From Flavobacterium sp. 245 (GTDB taxonomy: Bacteria > Bacteroidota > Bacteroidia > Flavobacteriales > Flavobacteriaceae), in the NCBI RefSeq assembly GCF_004362055.1, contig NZ_SNXB01000018.1, positions 1-48,744 on the forward strand: a stretch of DNA of 48,744 bases. The letters run 5' to 3'. Below the pieces are notes generated by a model that worked only from the letters and a program-made list of their open reading frames with translations, made no database searches and was not told where the DNA came from. Below are positions 34,904 through 44,042 of this stretch, piece by piece. Numbering within the stretch: the stretch's first letter is position 1; every line of letters begins with the position of its first letter. Both the position numbers and the translations under genes were made by a program.

Positions 34904-36247
34904 ATGCAAACTTCACTCAAAATTGCTGTTGTCGGTTCTGGACTTGTAGGATCACTGTTGGCAATTTATCTTAAAAGAGCAGGCCATACCGTTCATGTTT
35001 ATGATCGAAGCCCTGATATTCGCAAAATAAATTTCTCTGGTCGTTCTATAAATCTTGCTATGTCTAATCGTGGCTGGAAAGCGCTAGACGCTGTTGGTGT
35101 TGGTGATTCGGTTCGCGAAATTGCTATTCCAATGGACAAACGTGCGATTCATTTGGTCGATAAACTGAATTTTCAGCATTACGGTCAGGAAGGCGAATCC
35201 ATTTATTCGATTTCGAGAGGAAAGTTGAACCGAAAGATGATCGATCTTGCGGAAGAAGCTGGAGCCGAGTTTCATTTTGAACAGAAAATTTGGGATGTAA
35301 CTTTGAGCGACGCGACTTTGCATATTGGCGAAAGCGAAAGAGGCGAGTGGGAAGAACGAAAATATGATATGGTTTTTGGTGCCGATGGTGCTTTTTCGAG
35401 AATCCGTCACAGAATGCAGCGCCAGAGCATGTTCAATTATTCGCAGGAATTTTTGAATATGGGTTATAAGGAATTGAATATTCCGGCAAATCCAGATGGA
35501 ACGCATAAATTAGATAAAAACTCTTTTCATATTTGGCCAAGAGGCGAATACATGTTAATTGCGCTTCCAAATCTTGACGGAAGTTTTACCTGTACTTTGT
35601 TTATGCCTTTTGAAGGCAAGAATTCTTTTGAATCATTAATCGATCGAAATATGGTGGAAGATTTCTTCGAGAAAAATTTCCCAGATTCTATTGAAGTGAT
35701 TCCGGAACTGGCAAATGATTTCTTTAAGAATCCAACGAGTACTTTGGTAACGATGAAATGTTTTCCTTGGACTTTTGAAGATAAAATCGCTTTAATTGGA
35801 GATGCTTGCCATGCTATAGTTCCGTTTTACGGACAAGGAATGAATGCAGGTTTTGAAGATATTACGGTTTTGAGCGAAATGATTGAAAAGTACCAAGACG
35901 ATTGGAAAAAAATATTTTCGGAATATCAGATTTCAAGAAAACCAAATGCTGATGCAATTGCAGAGCTTTCGTATCGCAATTTTATGGAAATGAGTACAAA
36001 AACTGCCGATGAAAAATTCTTATTGCAAAAGAAAATAGAAAAAGTCTTTTCTGATAAACATCCTGATAAATGGATTCCGCTTTATAGCCGAGTTACTTTT
36101 AGTGATCGCCCTTATGCTGAAGCTTTGGCAATTGGCGATTTTCAAAACGGAATTATGGAAGAAGTTTTAAAAATTGACAATATTGAAAACATCTGGGATA
36201 CGCCAGAAGTTGAAAATAAAATTCTAGCGTTATTGCAAAACGCATAA
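34904..36247 (+). CDS. kmo: Kynurenine 3-monooxygenase
   Basis: Kmo is an FAD- and NADPH-dependent aromatic hydroxylase making 3-hydroxykynurenine from kynurenine. At 447 aa it has the full family length. It shows the N-terminal FAD Rossmann motif GSGLVGSLLAIYLKRAGH, the GADGAFSRIRHRM (DG) motif, and LIGDACHAIVPFYGQGMNAG (GD motif). The internal MGYKELNIP segment is typical of Kmo and sets it apart from other group A hydroxylases. Its product is the preferred substrate of KynU, encoded at 19943. It runs convergent to the HerA-like gene. Confidence 0.95.
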   Translation: MQTSLKIAVVGSGLVGSLLAIYLKRAGHTVHVYDRSPDIRKINFSGRSINLAMSNRGWKALDAVGVGDSVREIAIPMDKRAIHLVDKLNFQHYGQEGESIYSISRGKLNRKMIDLAEEAGAEFHFEQKIWDVTLSDATLHIGESERGEWEERKYDMVFGADGAFSRIRHRMQRQSMFNYSQEFLNMGYKELNIPANPDGTHKLDKNSFHIWPRGEYMLIALPNLDGSFTCTLFMPFEGKNSFESLIDRNMVEDFFEKNFPDSIEVIPELANDFFKNPTSTLVTMKCFPWTFEDKIALIGDACHAIVPFYGQGMNAGFEDITVLSEMIEKYQDDWKKIFSEYQISRKPNADAIAELSYRNFMEMSTKTADEKFLLQKKIEKVFSDKHPDKWIPLYSRVTFSDRPYAEALAIGDFQNGIMEEVLKIDNIENIWDTPEVENKILALLQNA

Positions 36248-36257
36248 TTTTTTCACC

Positions 36258-36321
36258 ATATAAGTAATATAAGTTCAATGACTCTATACGCAAAGTATAC
36301 ATGAACTTATATTACTTATAT
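36258..36321. repeat. 20-bp inverted repeat between convergent genes
   Basis: ATATAAGTAATATAAGTTCA (36258-36277) is complemented exactly at 36302-36321. It may act as a bidirectional terminator for kmo and the HerA-like gene. A related half site, CATATAAGTGATATAAGTTA, occurs after the DAHP synthase gene near 4698, so it is a repeat family. Confidence 0.75.
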
Positions 36322-36332
36322 TGTGATTTTTT

Positions 36333-37850
36333 TTACTTCTTAAATATTTTCGTCAGAACCCCAAAAACACCTCTTATAAAGGTAGCACTTGTTACCACTT
36401 TCAAAACCGATTTTGTAACTACTTCTGTCGTACTTGGCCCTGCTTTTGATGATTTTGTTGGAGCTTGCTCTTCTTGCTCAGCCACAGCTTGGTTTGCTTC
36501 TTCTATTTTTTTGTTCAGAATTTCGTAGGCGCTTTCACGGTCGATTTCTTCGCTGTATTTTTTAACTAATTTTGATTTTCCGTTGATTTCCTCAATTTCA
36601 TCTGGAGTTAAAATATCCATACGGCTCATAGGCGCACGCATCATCGTGGCTACAAGCGGTGTTGGAATTCCTTTTTCGTTAAGTGCAGTCACTAAAGCTT
36701 CTCCAATTCCTAAACTTGTCAGCAATTCATCGGTTTTATAATAATCTGATGTTGGGTAATTATCTGCTGTTTTCTTGATCGCCTGACGGTCATTTGCTGT
36801 AAAAGCTCTAAGAGCATGCTGAATTTTTAAACCTAATTGAGCCAAAACACCGCTTGGAACGTCCATTGGGTTTTGTGTTACAAAATAAACACCGACACCT
36901 TTTGAACGAATCAATTTTACAATCGTTTCAATTTGTTCTAATAATGCTTTGCTGGCTTCGTTAAAAATTAAATGTGCTTCATCAATAAAGATTACTAACT
37001 CCGGTTGTTCTGCATCGCCTTTTTCGGGCATCTTTTGATAAATTTCGGCAAGCAGACTTAGCATGAAAGTAGAGAATAACTTTGGTTTATCCTGAATGTC
37101 CGTCAAGCGGATGATGTTTACGTAGCCTTTTCCATTTTCGTCAATTCGCATCAAATCATCAGTTTCAAAAGACAATTCGCCAAAAAATAAATCGCCTCCC
37201 TGTTGCTCCAGTTCGATAATTTTTCTCAAAATTGTTCCTGTTGTAGCAGTTGATATTTTGCCATAACTGGCAGCGATTTCGTCTTTGCCTTCTTCGGTGA
37301 TATAATTAATGACTTTTTTTATGTCTTTTAAATCAAGCAATGGCATTTTGTTGTCATCGCAATATTTAAAAATTACTGCCACAACGCCGGCCTGAGTATC
37401 ATTCAAATCTAAAATTCGTGAAAATAAAACAGGACCAAATTCAGAAACCGTCGCACGCAAACGAACTCCGTTTTGTTTAGACAGTGACATCAGTTCAACG
37501 GGAAATGAAGCGGTACTATAAGGTATGTTCATTTTAGCATGGCGCTCTGTTATAAAGCTTTGTTCTTTGCCTTCTTTCGCAATGCCACTAAAATCTCCTT
37601 TAATATCCATCATTAAAACCGGAATTCCGGCATTTGACAGCTGTTCAGAGAAAACCTGAATTGTTTTTGTTTTTCCAGTTCCTGTCGCACCTGCAATAAG
37701 ACCATGGCGGTTTAAAGTTTTTAAAGGGATTTTTACATGAGCTTCCGCAATTGCTTCTCCATCTAGCATTGCGCTACCTAAAGTGATGCTGTCGCCTTTA
37801 GAAATATAGCCATTGTTTATGTCTTGAATGAAATTATCTTTTTTATTCAT
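36333..37850 (-). CDS. HerA-like/DUF853 family ATPase
   Basis: 505 aa. The Walker A motif GATGTGKT is at residues 54-61 and Walker B is LVIFIDEAHLIF (about 283-294). VYFVTQNPMDVPSGVLAQLG is the sensor-like segment of the HerA/FtsK-fold DUF853 group (E. coli YjgR). The C-terminus is Glu/Gln-rich (about 440-475) and then basic. These proteins are predicted DNA-translocating or helicase-type ATPases of uncertain role. There is no NurA-like nuclease next to it, so a classic HerA-NurA pair is not indicated. Confidence 0.88.
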   Translation of the reverse strand: MNKKDNFIQDINNGYISKGDSITLGSAMLDGEAIAEAHVKIPLKTLNRHGLIAGATGTGKTKTIQVFSEQLSNAGIPVLMMDIKGDFSGIAKEGKEQSFITERHAKMNIPYSTASFPVELMSLSKQNGVRLRATVSEFGPVLFSRILDLNDTQAGVVAVIFKYCDDNKMPLLDLKDIKKVINYITEEGKDEIAASYGKISTATTGTILRKIIELEQQGGDLFFGELSFETDDLMRIDENGKGYVNIIRLTDIQDKPKLFSTFMLSLLAEIYQKMPEKGDAEQPELVIFIDEAHLIFNEASKALLEQIETIVKLIRSKGVGVYFVTQNPMDVPSGVLAQLGLKIQHALRAFTANDRQAIKKTADNYPTSDYYKTDELLTSLGIGEALVTALNEKGIPTPLVATMMRAPMSRMDILTPDEIEEINGKSKLVKKYSEEIDRESAYEILNKKIEEANQAVAEQEEQAPTKSSKAGPSTTEVVTKSVLKVVTSATFIRGVFGVLTKIFKK

Positions 37851-38158
37851 GTTTTTATTTGTAATTTAGATGATTATAAGAGTTTTGCTTCGTTTTTTAA
37901 CAAATAACTGTTATTTTTTTTAGTAAGAAAATGCGTTTTTTGATTGAAAATGATATAAAAAAAATATTCGCAGCTTTTTAAGAAGATTTCAATGGATTAA
38001 TTGAATATTTACTAAAACGTTGTAATTTTTTTACTATTCGACCCTTTTTTTGTTTTATCAAAAAAATGATGTCAGCAATTTAATGAGATATTTTTTAAAT
38101 TGACGTTAAATTTCCTTCAATAAAATTAAAAAAAGTTTTTTTATTTAAACTAAACGTA

Positions 38159-38166
38159 TAAATTTG
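38159..38166 (+). promoter_or_regulatory. Probable -7 box of the exbB-tonB operon promoter
   Basis: TAAATTTG matches TAnnTTTG 65 bp before exbB. No TTG is well placed at -33; only a T-tract is there. The rest of the 37851-38230 gap, which also serves the divergent HerA-like gene, is homopolymer-rich and holds no gene. Confidence 0.5.
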
Positions 38167-38230
38167 CTCCTCTACAAGTTAAATATAACTAAAAAATAAA
38201 AATTATTTAAAACTATTAAAATTAAAAAAA

Positions 38231-39055
38231 ATGGCAAACGTTAAAGTTAAAAAAGAAAGCACTTCAAATGGAGGAGGAATGATTACTGGAATCATTATTG
38301 CAGCGTGTATCTTAGTTGGGGTGTTTATTTGGAAAGTAATCATGGGTTCTCCTGCAAACTTCGAGGGTGGAAATCCTGAAACAGGTCACCCAATCAATAC
38401 TCTAGGTATGGTATATAAAGGAGGATTTATTGTACCAGTATTATTAGGTATGTTTTTAATGGTTGTTGTTTTTTCTATTGAAAGATTCATTGTTATCGGT
38501 AAAGCAGCTGGAAAAGCTAACTTAGATAAATTCATGAAAGGTGTTCAAGCAAGTATCAAAGAAGGAAACATCGAGGCTGCTATCGCTTCATGTGACAAAC
38601 AACAAGGTTCAGTTGCAAATGCAATTAAATCTGCTTTGATTAAATACCAAGACGTTAAAAAAGAAGGATTCAACAGCGAAGAAGCTTCTGAAGTAATCCA
38701 CAAAGAAATCGAAGAGGCAACTTCATTAGAAATGCCAATGTTAGAGAAAAACATGACTATTATCTCTACTTTAGTATCTTTAGGTACATTAGGAGGATTA
38801 TTAGGAACTGTATCTGGTATGATTAAGGCGTTTGGTGCGTTAGCTTCTGCTGGAACTCCAGACCAAGCTGCTCTTGCAACAGGTATTTCTGAGGCACTTA
38901 TCAACACTGCAACTGGTATCTCTACTTCAGTTATGGCGATCATCTCTTACAACTTCTTTACTGCTAAAATTGACGATTTAACTTACTCTATCGATGAGGC
39001 TGGTACTACAATCGTTAACACTTACAGAAAATTCAGAGGAAGTTTGAAACAATAA
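38231..39055 (+). CDS. exbB: MotA/TolQ/ExbB proton channel family protein
   Basis: ExbB forms the pentameric inner-membrane scaffold of the TonB motor. 274 aa, with membrane segments at about 16-38 (GMITGIIIAACILVGVFIW), 60-85 (GGFIVPVLLGMFLMVVVF), 175-200 and 220-245. STLVSLGTLGGLLGTVSGMI and ALINTATGISTSVMAII are the pore helices conserved in the family. The N-terminal extra helix is usual in Bacteroidota ExbB. It is first in the operon and its codon use is biased, suggesting high expression. Confidence 0.93.
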   Translation: MANVKVKKESTSNGGGMITGIIIAACILVGVFIWKVIMGSPANFEGGNPETGHPINTLGMVYKGGFIVPVLLGMFLMVVVFSIERFIVIGKAAGKANLDKFMKGVQASIKEGNIEAAIASCDKQQGSVANAIKSALIKYQDVKKEGFNSEEASEVIHKEIEEATSLEMPMLEKNMTIISTLVSLGTLGGLLGTVSGMIKAFGALASAGTPDQAALATGISEALINTATGISTSVMAIISYNFFTAKIDDLTYSIDEAGTTIVNTYRKFRGSLKQ

Positions 39056-39110
39056 TTAATTTTTGATATTTATAATTTCGATTAATTATATCAAAATAAA
39101 ATAAAAGATA

Positions 39111-39737
39111 ATGGCTAAAATAAAAATGAAAAAGAAGTCAACATCGACAGATATGACTGCCATGTGTGATGTTGCGTTCCTTTTGCTTACGTTCTTTATC
39201 TTGACCGCTACTGCTAAGGTGCCAGAAGCACTTCCTGTAGATATGCCTGCCTCTACTGTAGAACATAAATTACCAGATACTAATTTGGCAATTATTACAA
39301 TAGGAAAAGGAAAAGACGGGAAAAGTAAAGTGTTTTTTGACATCAAAGGAAGAGAGATTCGTAAAAGAACTCTTGAAGGAATGGGAGCAAAATTCGGTGT
39401 GAATTTTTCTGAAGATGACCAAACTAAATTTTCGTTAATGGACGACTTCGGTGTTCCAGTAGCGGGTTTAAAGCAAATCATCGATATGAAATCTGCTGAT
39501 AGAGCTAAGGCTGACCAACCTGGAATTCCAATCGATTCTTTAGATAATCAATTGAAAGAGTGGCTTCTTGTTTCAAGAAGAGCTGCAATTGATATTGAAG
39601 ATAAAGAGTTGCAGATTGCGATAAAAGGTGATGCTAAAGAACAATATCCTCAAATCAAAAAGATTATGGATATTTTACAAGATCAGAAAATCAATTCCTT
39701 TAACTTAGTTACAGGTACGAGAGGGAAAGACTTTTAA
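39111..39737 (+). CDS. exbD: ExbD/TolR family biopolymer transporter (first copy)
   Basis: 208 aa. A basic N-terminus (KIKMKKKSTSTD) precedes one membrane helix containing the proton-carrying Asp in AMCDVAFLLLTFFILTATA. The periplasmic part is longer than in enteric ExbD. It inserts into the ExbB pore and transmits proton flow to TonB. It is followed 19 bp later by a second ExbD, so the two may form a heterodimer. Confidence 0.93.
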   Translation: MAKIKMKKKSTSTDMTAMCDVAFLLLTFFILTATAKVPEALPVDMPASTVEHKLPDTNLAIITIGKGKDGKSKVFFDIKGREIRKRTLEGMGAKFGVNFSEDDQTKFSLMDDFGVPVAGLKQIIDMKSADRAKADQPGIPIDSLDNQLKEWLLVSRRAAIDIEDKELQIAIKGDAKEQYPQIKKIMDILQDQKINSFNLVTGTRGKDF

Positions 39738-39756
39738 TTAAAAAAGATACACTAAA

Positions 39757-40311
39757 ATGGCTGAATTAAATACCGGCGACGGTGGTGGCGGAAAAGGTGG
39801 CAAAGTAAGAAGTAAAAAGCAAAATTCAAAAGTCGATTTAACGGCGATGGTGGATTTGGCATTCTTATTGATCACGTTCTTTATGTTAACCACTTCGTTG
39901 TCAAAACCTAAATCGATGGATTTGTCATTGCCTGATAAAGACCCATTAGATAAGACCCCTCCAGTTAAAGTAGATGAGAATCGTACGATGACTGTTATGA
40001 TGGGTGAAAACAACAAAATGGTTTATTATATGGGATTATTAGTAGCTCCTAAAGTAGGACCTAAAGATATTGCATATGGTAAAGATGGTATTCGTAGAGA
40101 ATTATTAAAGCAAAAGAAAGAAGTTTTAGCTTATTCTGCTGCTTTAGGAAAACCTAAGAATGGAATTATAGTCATCATTAAACCAACTAAAAAATCAACT
40201 TACAAAAATTTGGTTGATATGTTAGATGAGATGGCTATTACAGGAGTTGATACTTATGCTATTGTTCCTGAGTTTAGTCCTGAGGAAACAAAATTAATAG
40301 ATAAACAATAA
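39757..40311 (+). CDS. exbD: ExbD/TolR family biopolymer transporter (second copy)
   Basis: 184 aa. It opens with a Gly/Lys-rich stretch (GDGGGGKGGKVRSKKQ), then one membrane helix with the conserved Asp in AMVDLAFLLITFFMLTTSL. It differs from the first ExbD in both tail and periplasmic domain, so it is not a recent duplicate. Two ExbD genes in one TonB operon are typical of Flavobacteriia. Confidence 0.93.
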   Translation: MAELNTGDGGGGKGGKVRSKKQNSKVDLTAMVDLAFLLITFFMLTTSLSKPKSMDLSLPDKDPLDKTPPVKVDENRTMTVMMGENNKMVYYMGLLVAPKVGPKDIAYGKDGIRRELLKQKKEVLAYSAALGKPKNGIIVIIKPTKKSTYKNLVDMLDEMAITGVDTYAIVPEFSPEETKLIDKQ

Positions 40312-40348
40312 GATTTATCTTGTTTGAACATCCTAATAATCAAGAAAA

Positions 40349-41149
40349 ATGAAATTAGATATTATAAAAAATCAGTGGCTTGATATCGTATTCGAAGGAC
40401 GTAATAAGATATATGGGGCATATGAGTTAAGAAAATCGAACAGCAAAACTACGATAAAAGCGCTTATCTTAGGTTCGATTATTTTTGCCTTTGCTGTAGG
40501 AGCTCCTCTTATTGCAAGCTTCTTGCCAGATTCTGGTGAAGAGGACATGGATAAGGATATTAAGATCGCTACTGTTAAGTTACCTCCTAAGAAAAAAGAA
40601 GAGGTAAAACCAAATGAACCGCCACCACCGCCACCACCACCAAAAGTGGATCAGGTGAAATTTGTGAAGCCGGTTGTTGCTAAAGCAAATGAGGTTACTG
40701 AAGATCCTCCAAAAATTGAGGAACTTAAAGATAAAAAGGTTGGAGCTGAAACTATTAAAGGAGATCCAGACGCAGTTTTAACTGTTGATGAGCCGGTAGG
40801 TACTGGAACTGCTGCAGTAGTAGAAGAAGATAACCAAGTATATAACACAGCTGGTATCGAAGTAAAACCAGATTTCCCTGGAGGAATTGATAAATTCTAC
40901 AAATTCGTAGGAAACAATTACAAAACTCCAGAAGAAGAAGGTTTAAAAGGTAAAGTTTACGTTACGTTTGTAGTTGAAAAAGACGGTTCATTAACCGACA
41001 TTAAAGTTTTAAGGGATATCGGTTACGGTACAGGAGCTGAAGCAATTCGTGTTCTTAAAAAATGTCCAAAATGGACTCCTGGCGAGCAAAATGGTAAAAA
41101 AGTTAGAGTACTTTACTCTCTTCCTATTACTATTCAATCTGCAGAATAA
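40349..41149 (+). CDS. tonB: TonB energy transducer
   Basis: TonB couples the ExbBD motor to outer-membrane receptors. 266 aa: a cytoplasmic N-terminus (SNSKTTIKA), one membrane anchor (about 32-55), an acidic/proline linker with a PPPPPPP run (about 90-98), and a C-terminal TonB domain (about 170-266: PDFPGGIDKFYKFVGNNY; WTPGEQNGKKVRVLYSLPIT). Linker residues 99-170 (KVDQVKFVKPVVAK, IKGDPDAVLTVDEPVG, VYNTAG) recur, reordered, in the VIT protein at 5189. Its stop overlaps the next start (TAATG). Confidence 0.94.
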   Translation: MKLDIIKNQWLDIVFEGRNKIYGAYELRKSNSKTTIKALILGSIIFAFAVGAPLIASFLPDSGEEDMDKDIKIATVKLPPKKKEEVKPNEPPPPPPPPKVDQVKFVKPVVAKANEVTEDPPKIEELKDKKVGAETIKGDPDAVLTVDEPVGTGTAAVVEEDNQVYNTAGIEVKPDFPGGIDKFYKFVGNNYKTPEEEGLKGKVYVTFVVEKDGSLTDIKVLRDIGYGTGAEAIRVLKKCPKWTPGEQNGKKVRVLYSLPITIQSAE

Positions 41150-41379
41150 TGTTAAAAGATATGCTTAATAATATTCAGAAGAAATCGCTCAAAGAGCGAT
41201 TTCTTCTTGTTTTAGGAATACTGTTTTTTTTAATATATCTTGTGCTGGGTTTAATGATTATGTTCTGGGAGAAGCTTCCTTTAGATATGGAACCTAAATA
41301 CCGATATGCTTTTGGAGGATTGTTGATTGTTTATTCGGCAATACGCTTCTTAAGATTAATTAATTCTAATACGGACTAA
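41149..41379 (+). CDS. Small membrane protein in the tonB operon
   Basis: 76 aa, translationally coupled to tonB through TAATG. An N-terminal amphipathic part is followed by two hydrophobic segments (FLLVLGILFFLIYLVLGLMI and YAFGGLLIVYSAIRFLRLI). No known domain is recognised. Its fixed place between tonB and the pstS-like gene suggests a partner role in motor assembly or stability, but this is inference. Confidence 0.8.
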   Translation: MLKDMLNNIQKKSLKERFLLVLGILFFLIYLVLGLMIMFWEKLPLDMEPKYRYAFGGLLIVYSAIRFLRLINSNTD

Positions 41380-41380
41380 G

Positions 41381-42301
41381 ATGTTGAAGTATAGTAAAGT
41401 TTTTGGTTTGATTGTTTTTGTCTTTTTGTTTGCGATGTGCAACCAAAAAAGCAAGAATGAATCAAAAGAAACAATTTTAAAAGGATCGCTTGATGTTACA
41501 GTCGATGAAACGGTAAAGCCAATCGTAGACGATCAGGTTGCTGTTTTTGAAGGAACTTACTATGGTGCTAAAATTGCCGTTAAACCAAAGTCTGAAGTTG
41601 AACTTATCAATGATTTATTAAATCAAAAAGCAAAGGTTGTAGTGACTGCCCGCAATTTGAATGCTGATGAACTGAAAAGATTTGAAAAAAGTAAAATTAA
41701 TCCTAGAGTTACGCCTTTTGCTGTTGATGCAATTGCTTTAATTTCAAACAAGAGCAATAATGATACATTAATTGCGTTGAAATCTGTAATTGATTTTATG
41801 CAAGGGAAAAAGGATACAGGAATAAAAGGGCTTGTTTTTGATAATCCTAATTCTAGTACAGTTCGTTATATGAAGGAGCTGGCTAAAGTAAAGGATATTC
41901 CGGCAACTGACGCATTTTCTTTTAAAACTAACGATGAAGTTATTAAATTTGTTTCTGAAAACGACGGAATGATTGGTATAGTTGGTGTTAATTGGCTTTA
42001 CCAGCCTTCTCCAAATATGAATGAAACAATCAGTAAAATCAATGTCTTAAGTGTTAAAGGCTTAAATGATGACAAATATTATAGTCCAACTCAAACTGAC
42101 ATTGCATTAAATAAATATCCTTTGGCACGTGATTTGTTTATAATAAACTGTCAAGGGTATAACGGGCTGGGTATGGGACTTGCTTCCTTCATGGCTGGCG
42201 AGATTGGTCAAAGAATAGTGTTGAAATCTGGATTAATGCCAGTAAAAACGCCAAGCAGAAAGCTTAATATTAGAACCCAAATTTTAAAAGATAAAGAATA
42301 A
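41381..42301 (+). CDS. PstS-like substrate-binding lipoprotein
   Basis: 306 aa with a lipobox (FLFAMC, Cys20). The rest resembles the phosphate-binding periplasmic protein PstS (VVVTARNLNADELKRFEKSK; VTPFAVDAIALISNK; FDNPNSSTVRYMKEL; NGMGLASFMAGEIGQRIVLK-type end). No ABC transporter genes accompany it. In tonB operons of this phylum such a protein may have been re-used as a ligand sensor or structural part. It starts one base after the previous stop. Confidence 0.85.
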   Translation: MLKYSKVFGLIVFVFLFAMCNQKSKNESKETILKGSLDVTVDETVKPIVDDQVAVFEGTYYGAKIAVKPKSEVELINDLLNQKAKVVVTARNLNADELKRFEKSKINPRVTPFAVDAIALISNKSNNDTLIALKSVIDFMQGKKDTGIKGLVFDNPNSSTVRYMKELAKVKDIPATDAFSFKTNDEVIKFVSENDGMIGIVGVNWLYQPSPNMNETISKINVLSVKGLNDDKYYSPTQTDIALNKYPLARDLFIINCQGYNGLGMGLASFMAGEIGQRIVLKSGLMPVKTPSRKLNIRTQILKDKE

Positions 42302-42317
42302 ATTAATTACGACAAAG

Positions 42318-43985
42318 ATGAATAAATTTAAAATTTTTAGTCTTGCATTAGTTGCATCTGCCACTGTTGCAAAAGCGCAAGACATCAAAGAAGCAAAAAA
42401 GGCAATTGATGCTGAGCAATTTCAAAAGGCAAAATCATTGCTTAAGTCAATCATAAAAGCAAAACCTTCAGATGGTGAGGCTAATTTTGTTTTAGGAAAC
42501 ATCTATTTAAATCAAAGCGTTGTGGATTCAGCGAAGATTTACTATTTAAATGGATTAGAAGCATCAGATAGAAAAAACCTTAATTATATCGGATTAGGTC
42601 AAATTGATCTTGACAGTAAAAATGCTGCATCTGCTCAGGCTAACTTTGGTTTAGCTACTAAAGATATGAAGCGTAAAGATGTTGATGAATATATCTACAT
42701 TGGTAAAGCTTACACTAATTCAAATACTCCTGATTATAATGCTGCAATTGCTAGTTTAAAACGTGCTTTGGCAATAGAGCCACAAAATGCGACTGCTTTG
42801 TTGGCTATTGGTGATGCTTATTATGGAGCAAACAATCAAAACGATGCTTATAAGGCTTACCGTGATGCTTTTACTGCAGATCCTACACTTTTAAGAGCTA
42901 AAATGCAATTAGGTGTTTTGTTGAAAGGTGCTAAATCATACGATGAGGCTATTAAAGCGTTCAATGAAGTTATTGCATTAAATGCAAGTTATGGTCCGGT
43001 TTATAGAGAATTAGCTGAGACGTATTACAAATGGGCAAGAAATAAGCCTTCTACATCGAAAACTAATTTGCAAAACGCAATCACAAACTATGAGAAATAC
43101 TTAAGTTTGACTGATTACTCTTTAGATTCTAAAATGCGTCACGCAGATTTCTTGATTTTGGTTAAAGATTATAAGAGTTTAGAAACTGTAGCAAATAAAA
43201 TGATTGCTGAGGATAAAGTTAATCCTAGAATTTATAGATATTTAGGTTATTCTGCTTATGAAAACGGAAATATTGATGTAGCTCTTAAATCATTAGAGGA
43301 TTATGTAAAAGTTCCAACTAACAAAGTTATTGCTAAAGATTATTTAACTTTAGGATTTGCTAAAATTAAAAAAGGTACTGGAGCTGACGGAGCTGTTGAA
43401 GCGTCTGCTTTTGATGCTGGTTTAGCTGATATCAAAAAAGCAGTTGAAATGGAACCGTTAGCAGTTGAAGATCTAGGGGATTTTGGTAAAGAATTGTTTA
43501 GTAAAAAACAATACAACCAAGCTGCTGCTATCTACGAATTAAGCACTACTAATGCTGAGCAGAAAAATTATTTGAATGATAATGTATATTATGGTATTTC
43601 ATTATACTATGCAAATGCTAATAAAGCAAACGGAGCTGCTGATGCTGCTGCTTTAACTAAAGCTGATGCTGCTTTTGATAGAGTTCTTGTAGCTTCTCCA
43701 ACTTATGATGAGGCGTACTTATACAAAGGAAGAATCAACAACTTGTTAGAGAAAGATGATTTAATTATCAAAAACTACGAAGAGTATATTACTAAAACAA
43801 CTGCTAAAGGTGCTGAAGAATTGGCTAAACCTGCAACAGTTAAAAAAGTAGTTGAAGCTTACAATAGTATTGGTGCTGCTTATGCTAATACAGATAAAGC
43901 TAAAGCAGTTGAATATTTCAACAAATCTTTAGTTTTAGATCCAACTAATGCTTATGCAACACAGTCTGTGAAAGCTTTGAAATAA
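42318..43985 (+). CDS. Tetratricopeptide repeat protein
   Basis: 555 aa with a signal peptide (FSLALVASATVAKAQ). TPR units fill almost the whole mature part (KSIIKAKPSDGEANFVLGNI; SLKRALAIEPQNATALLAIG; VEYFNKSLVLDPTNAYATQS). It is probably periplasmic and may scaffold the TonB complex, given its place as last gene of the operon. Codons are strongly biased to GCT, GTT and TTA, suggesting high expression. It ends before a strong terminator. Confidence 0.9.
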   Translation: MNKFKIFSLALVASATVAKAQDIKEAKKAIDAEQFQKAKSLLKSIIKAKPSDGEANFVLGNIYLNQSVVDSAKIYYLNGLEASDRKNLNYIGLGQIDLDSKNAASAQANFGLATKDMKRKDVDEYIYIGKAYTNSNTPDYNAAIASLKRALAIEPQNATALLAIGDAYYGANNQNDAYKAYRDAFTADPTLLRAKMQLGVLLKGAKSYDEAIKAFNEVIALNASYGPVYRELAETYYKWARNKPSTSKTNLQNAITNYEKYLSLTDYSLDSKMRHADFLILVKDYKSLETVANKMIAEDKVNPRIYRYLGYSAYENGNIDVALKSLEDYVKVPTNKVIAKDYLTLGFAKIKKGTGADGAVEASAFDAGLADIKKAVEMEPLAVEDLGDFGKELFSKKQYNQAAAIYELSTTNAEQKNYLNDNVYYGISLYYANANKANGAADAAALTKADAAFDRVLVASPTYDEAYLYKGRINNLLEKDDLIIKNYEEYITKTTAKGAEELAKPATVKKVVEAYNSIGAAYANTDKAKAVEYFNKSLVLDPTNAYATQSVKALK

Positions 43986-44008
43986 TATAAGTTTTCTAAC
44001 TATTTATA

Positions 44009-44042
44009 AAACCGACAGTTCAATAGACTGTCGGTTTTTTTG
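44009..44042 (+). terminator. Terminator of the exbB-tonB operon
   Basis: An 11-bp perfect stem, AAACCGACAGT (44009-44019) with ACTGTCGGTTT (44027-44037), is followed by a T-tract to 44041. Confidence 0.9.

Noticed and set aside
36333..37850. HerA-based antiviral defence system (HerA-SIR2, HerA-DUF4297 or similar)
   Set aside because: The ATPase is of the housekeeping DUF853/YjgR type, and neither neighbour (kmo, exbB) is a nuclease or NADase effector.
38545..38943. Long antisense frame inside exbB (132 codons)
   Set aside because: It is a by-product of strong codon bias in exbB; the minus-strand protein has no recognisable features. The same applies to the antisense frame in the first exbD (39086-39481).
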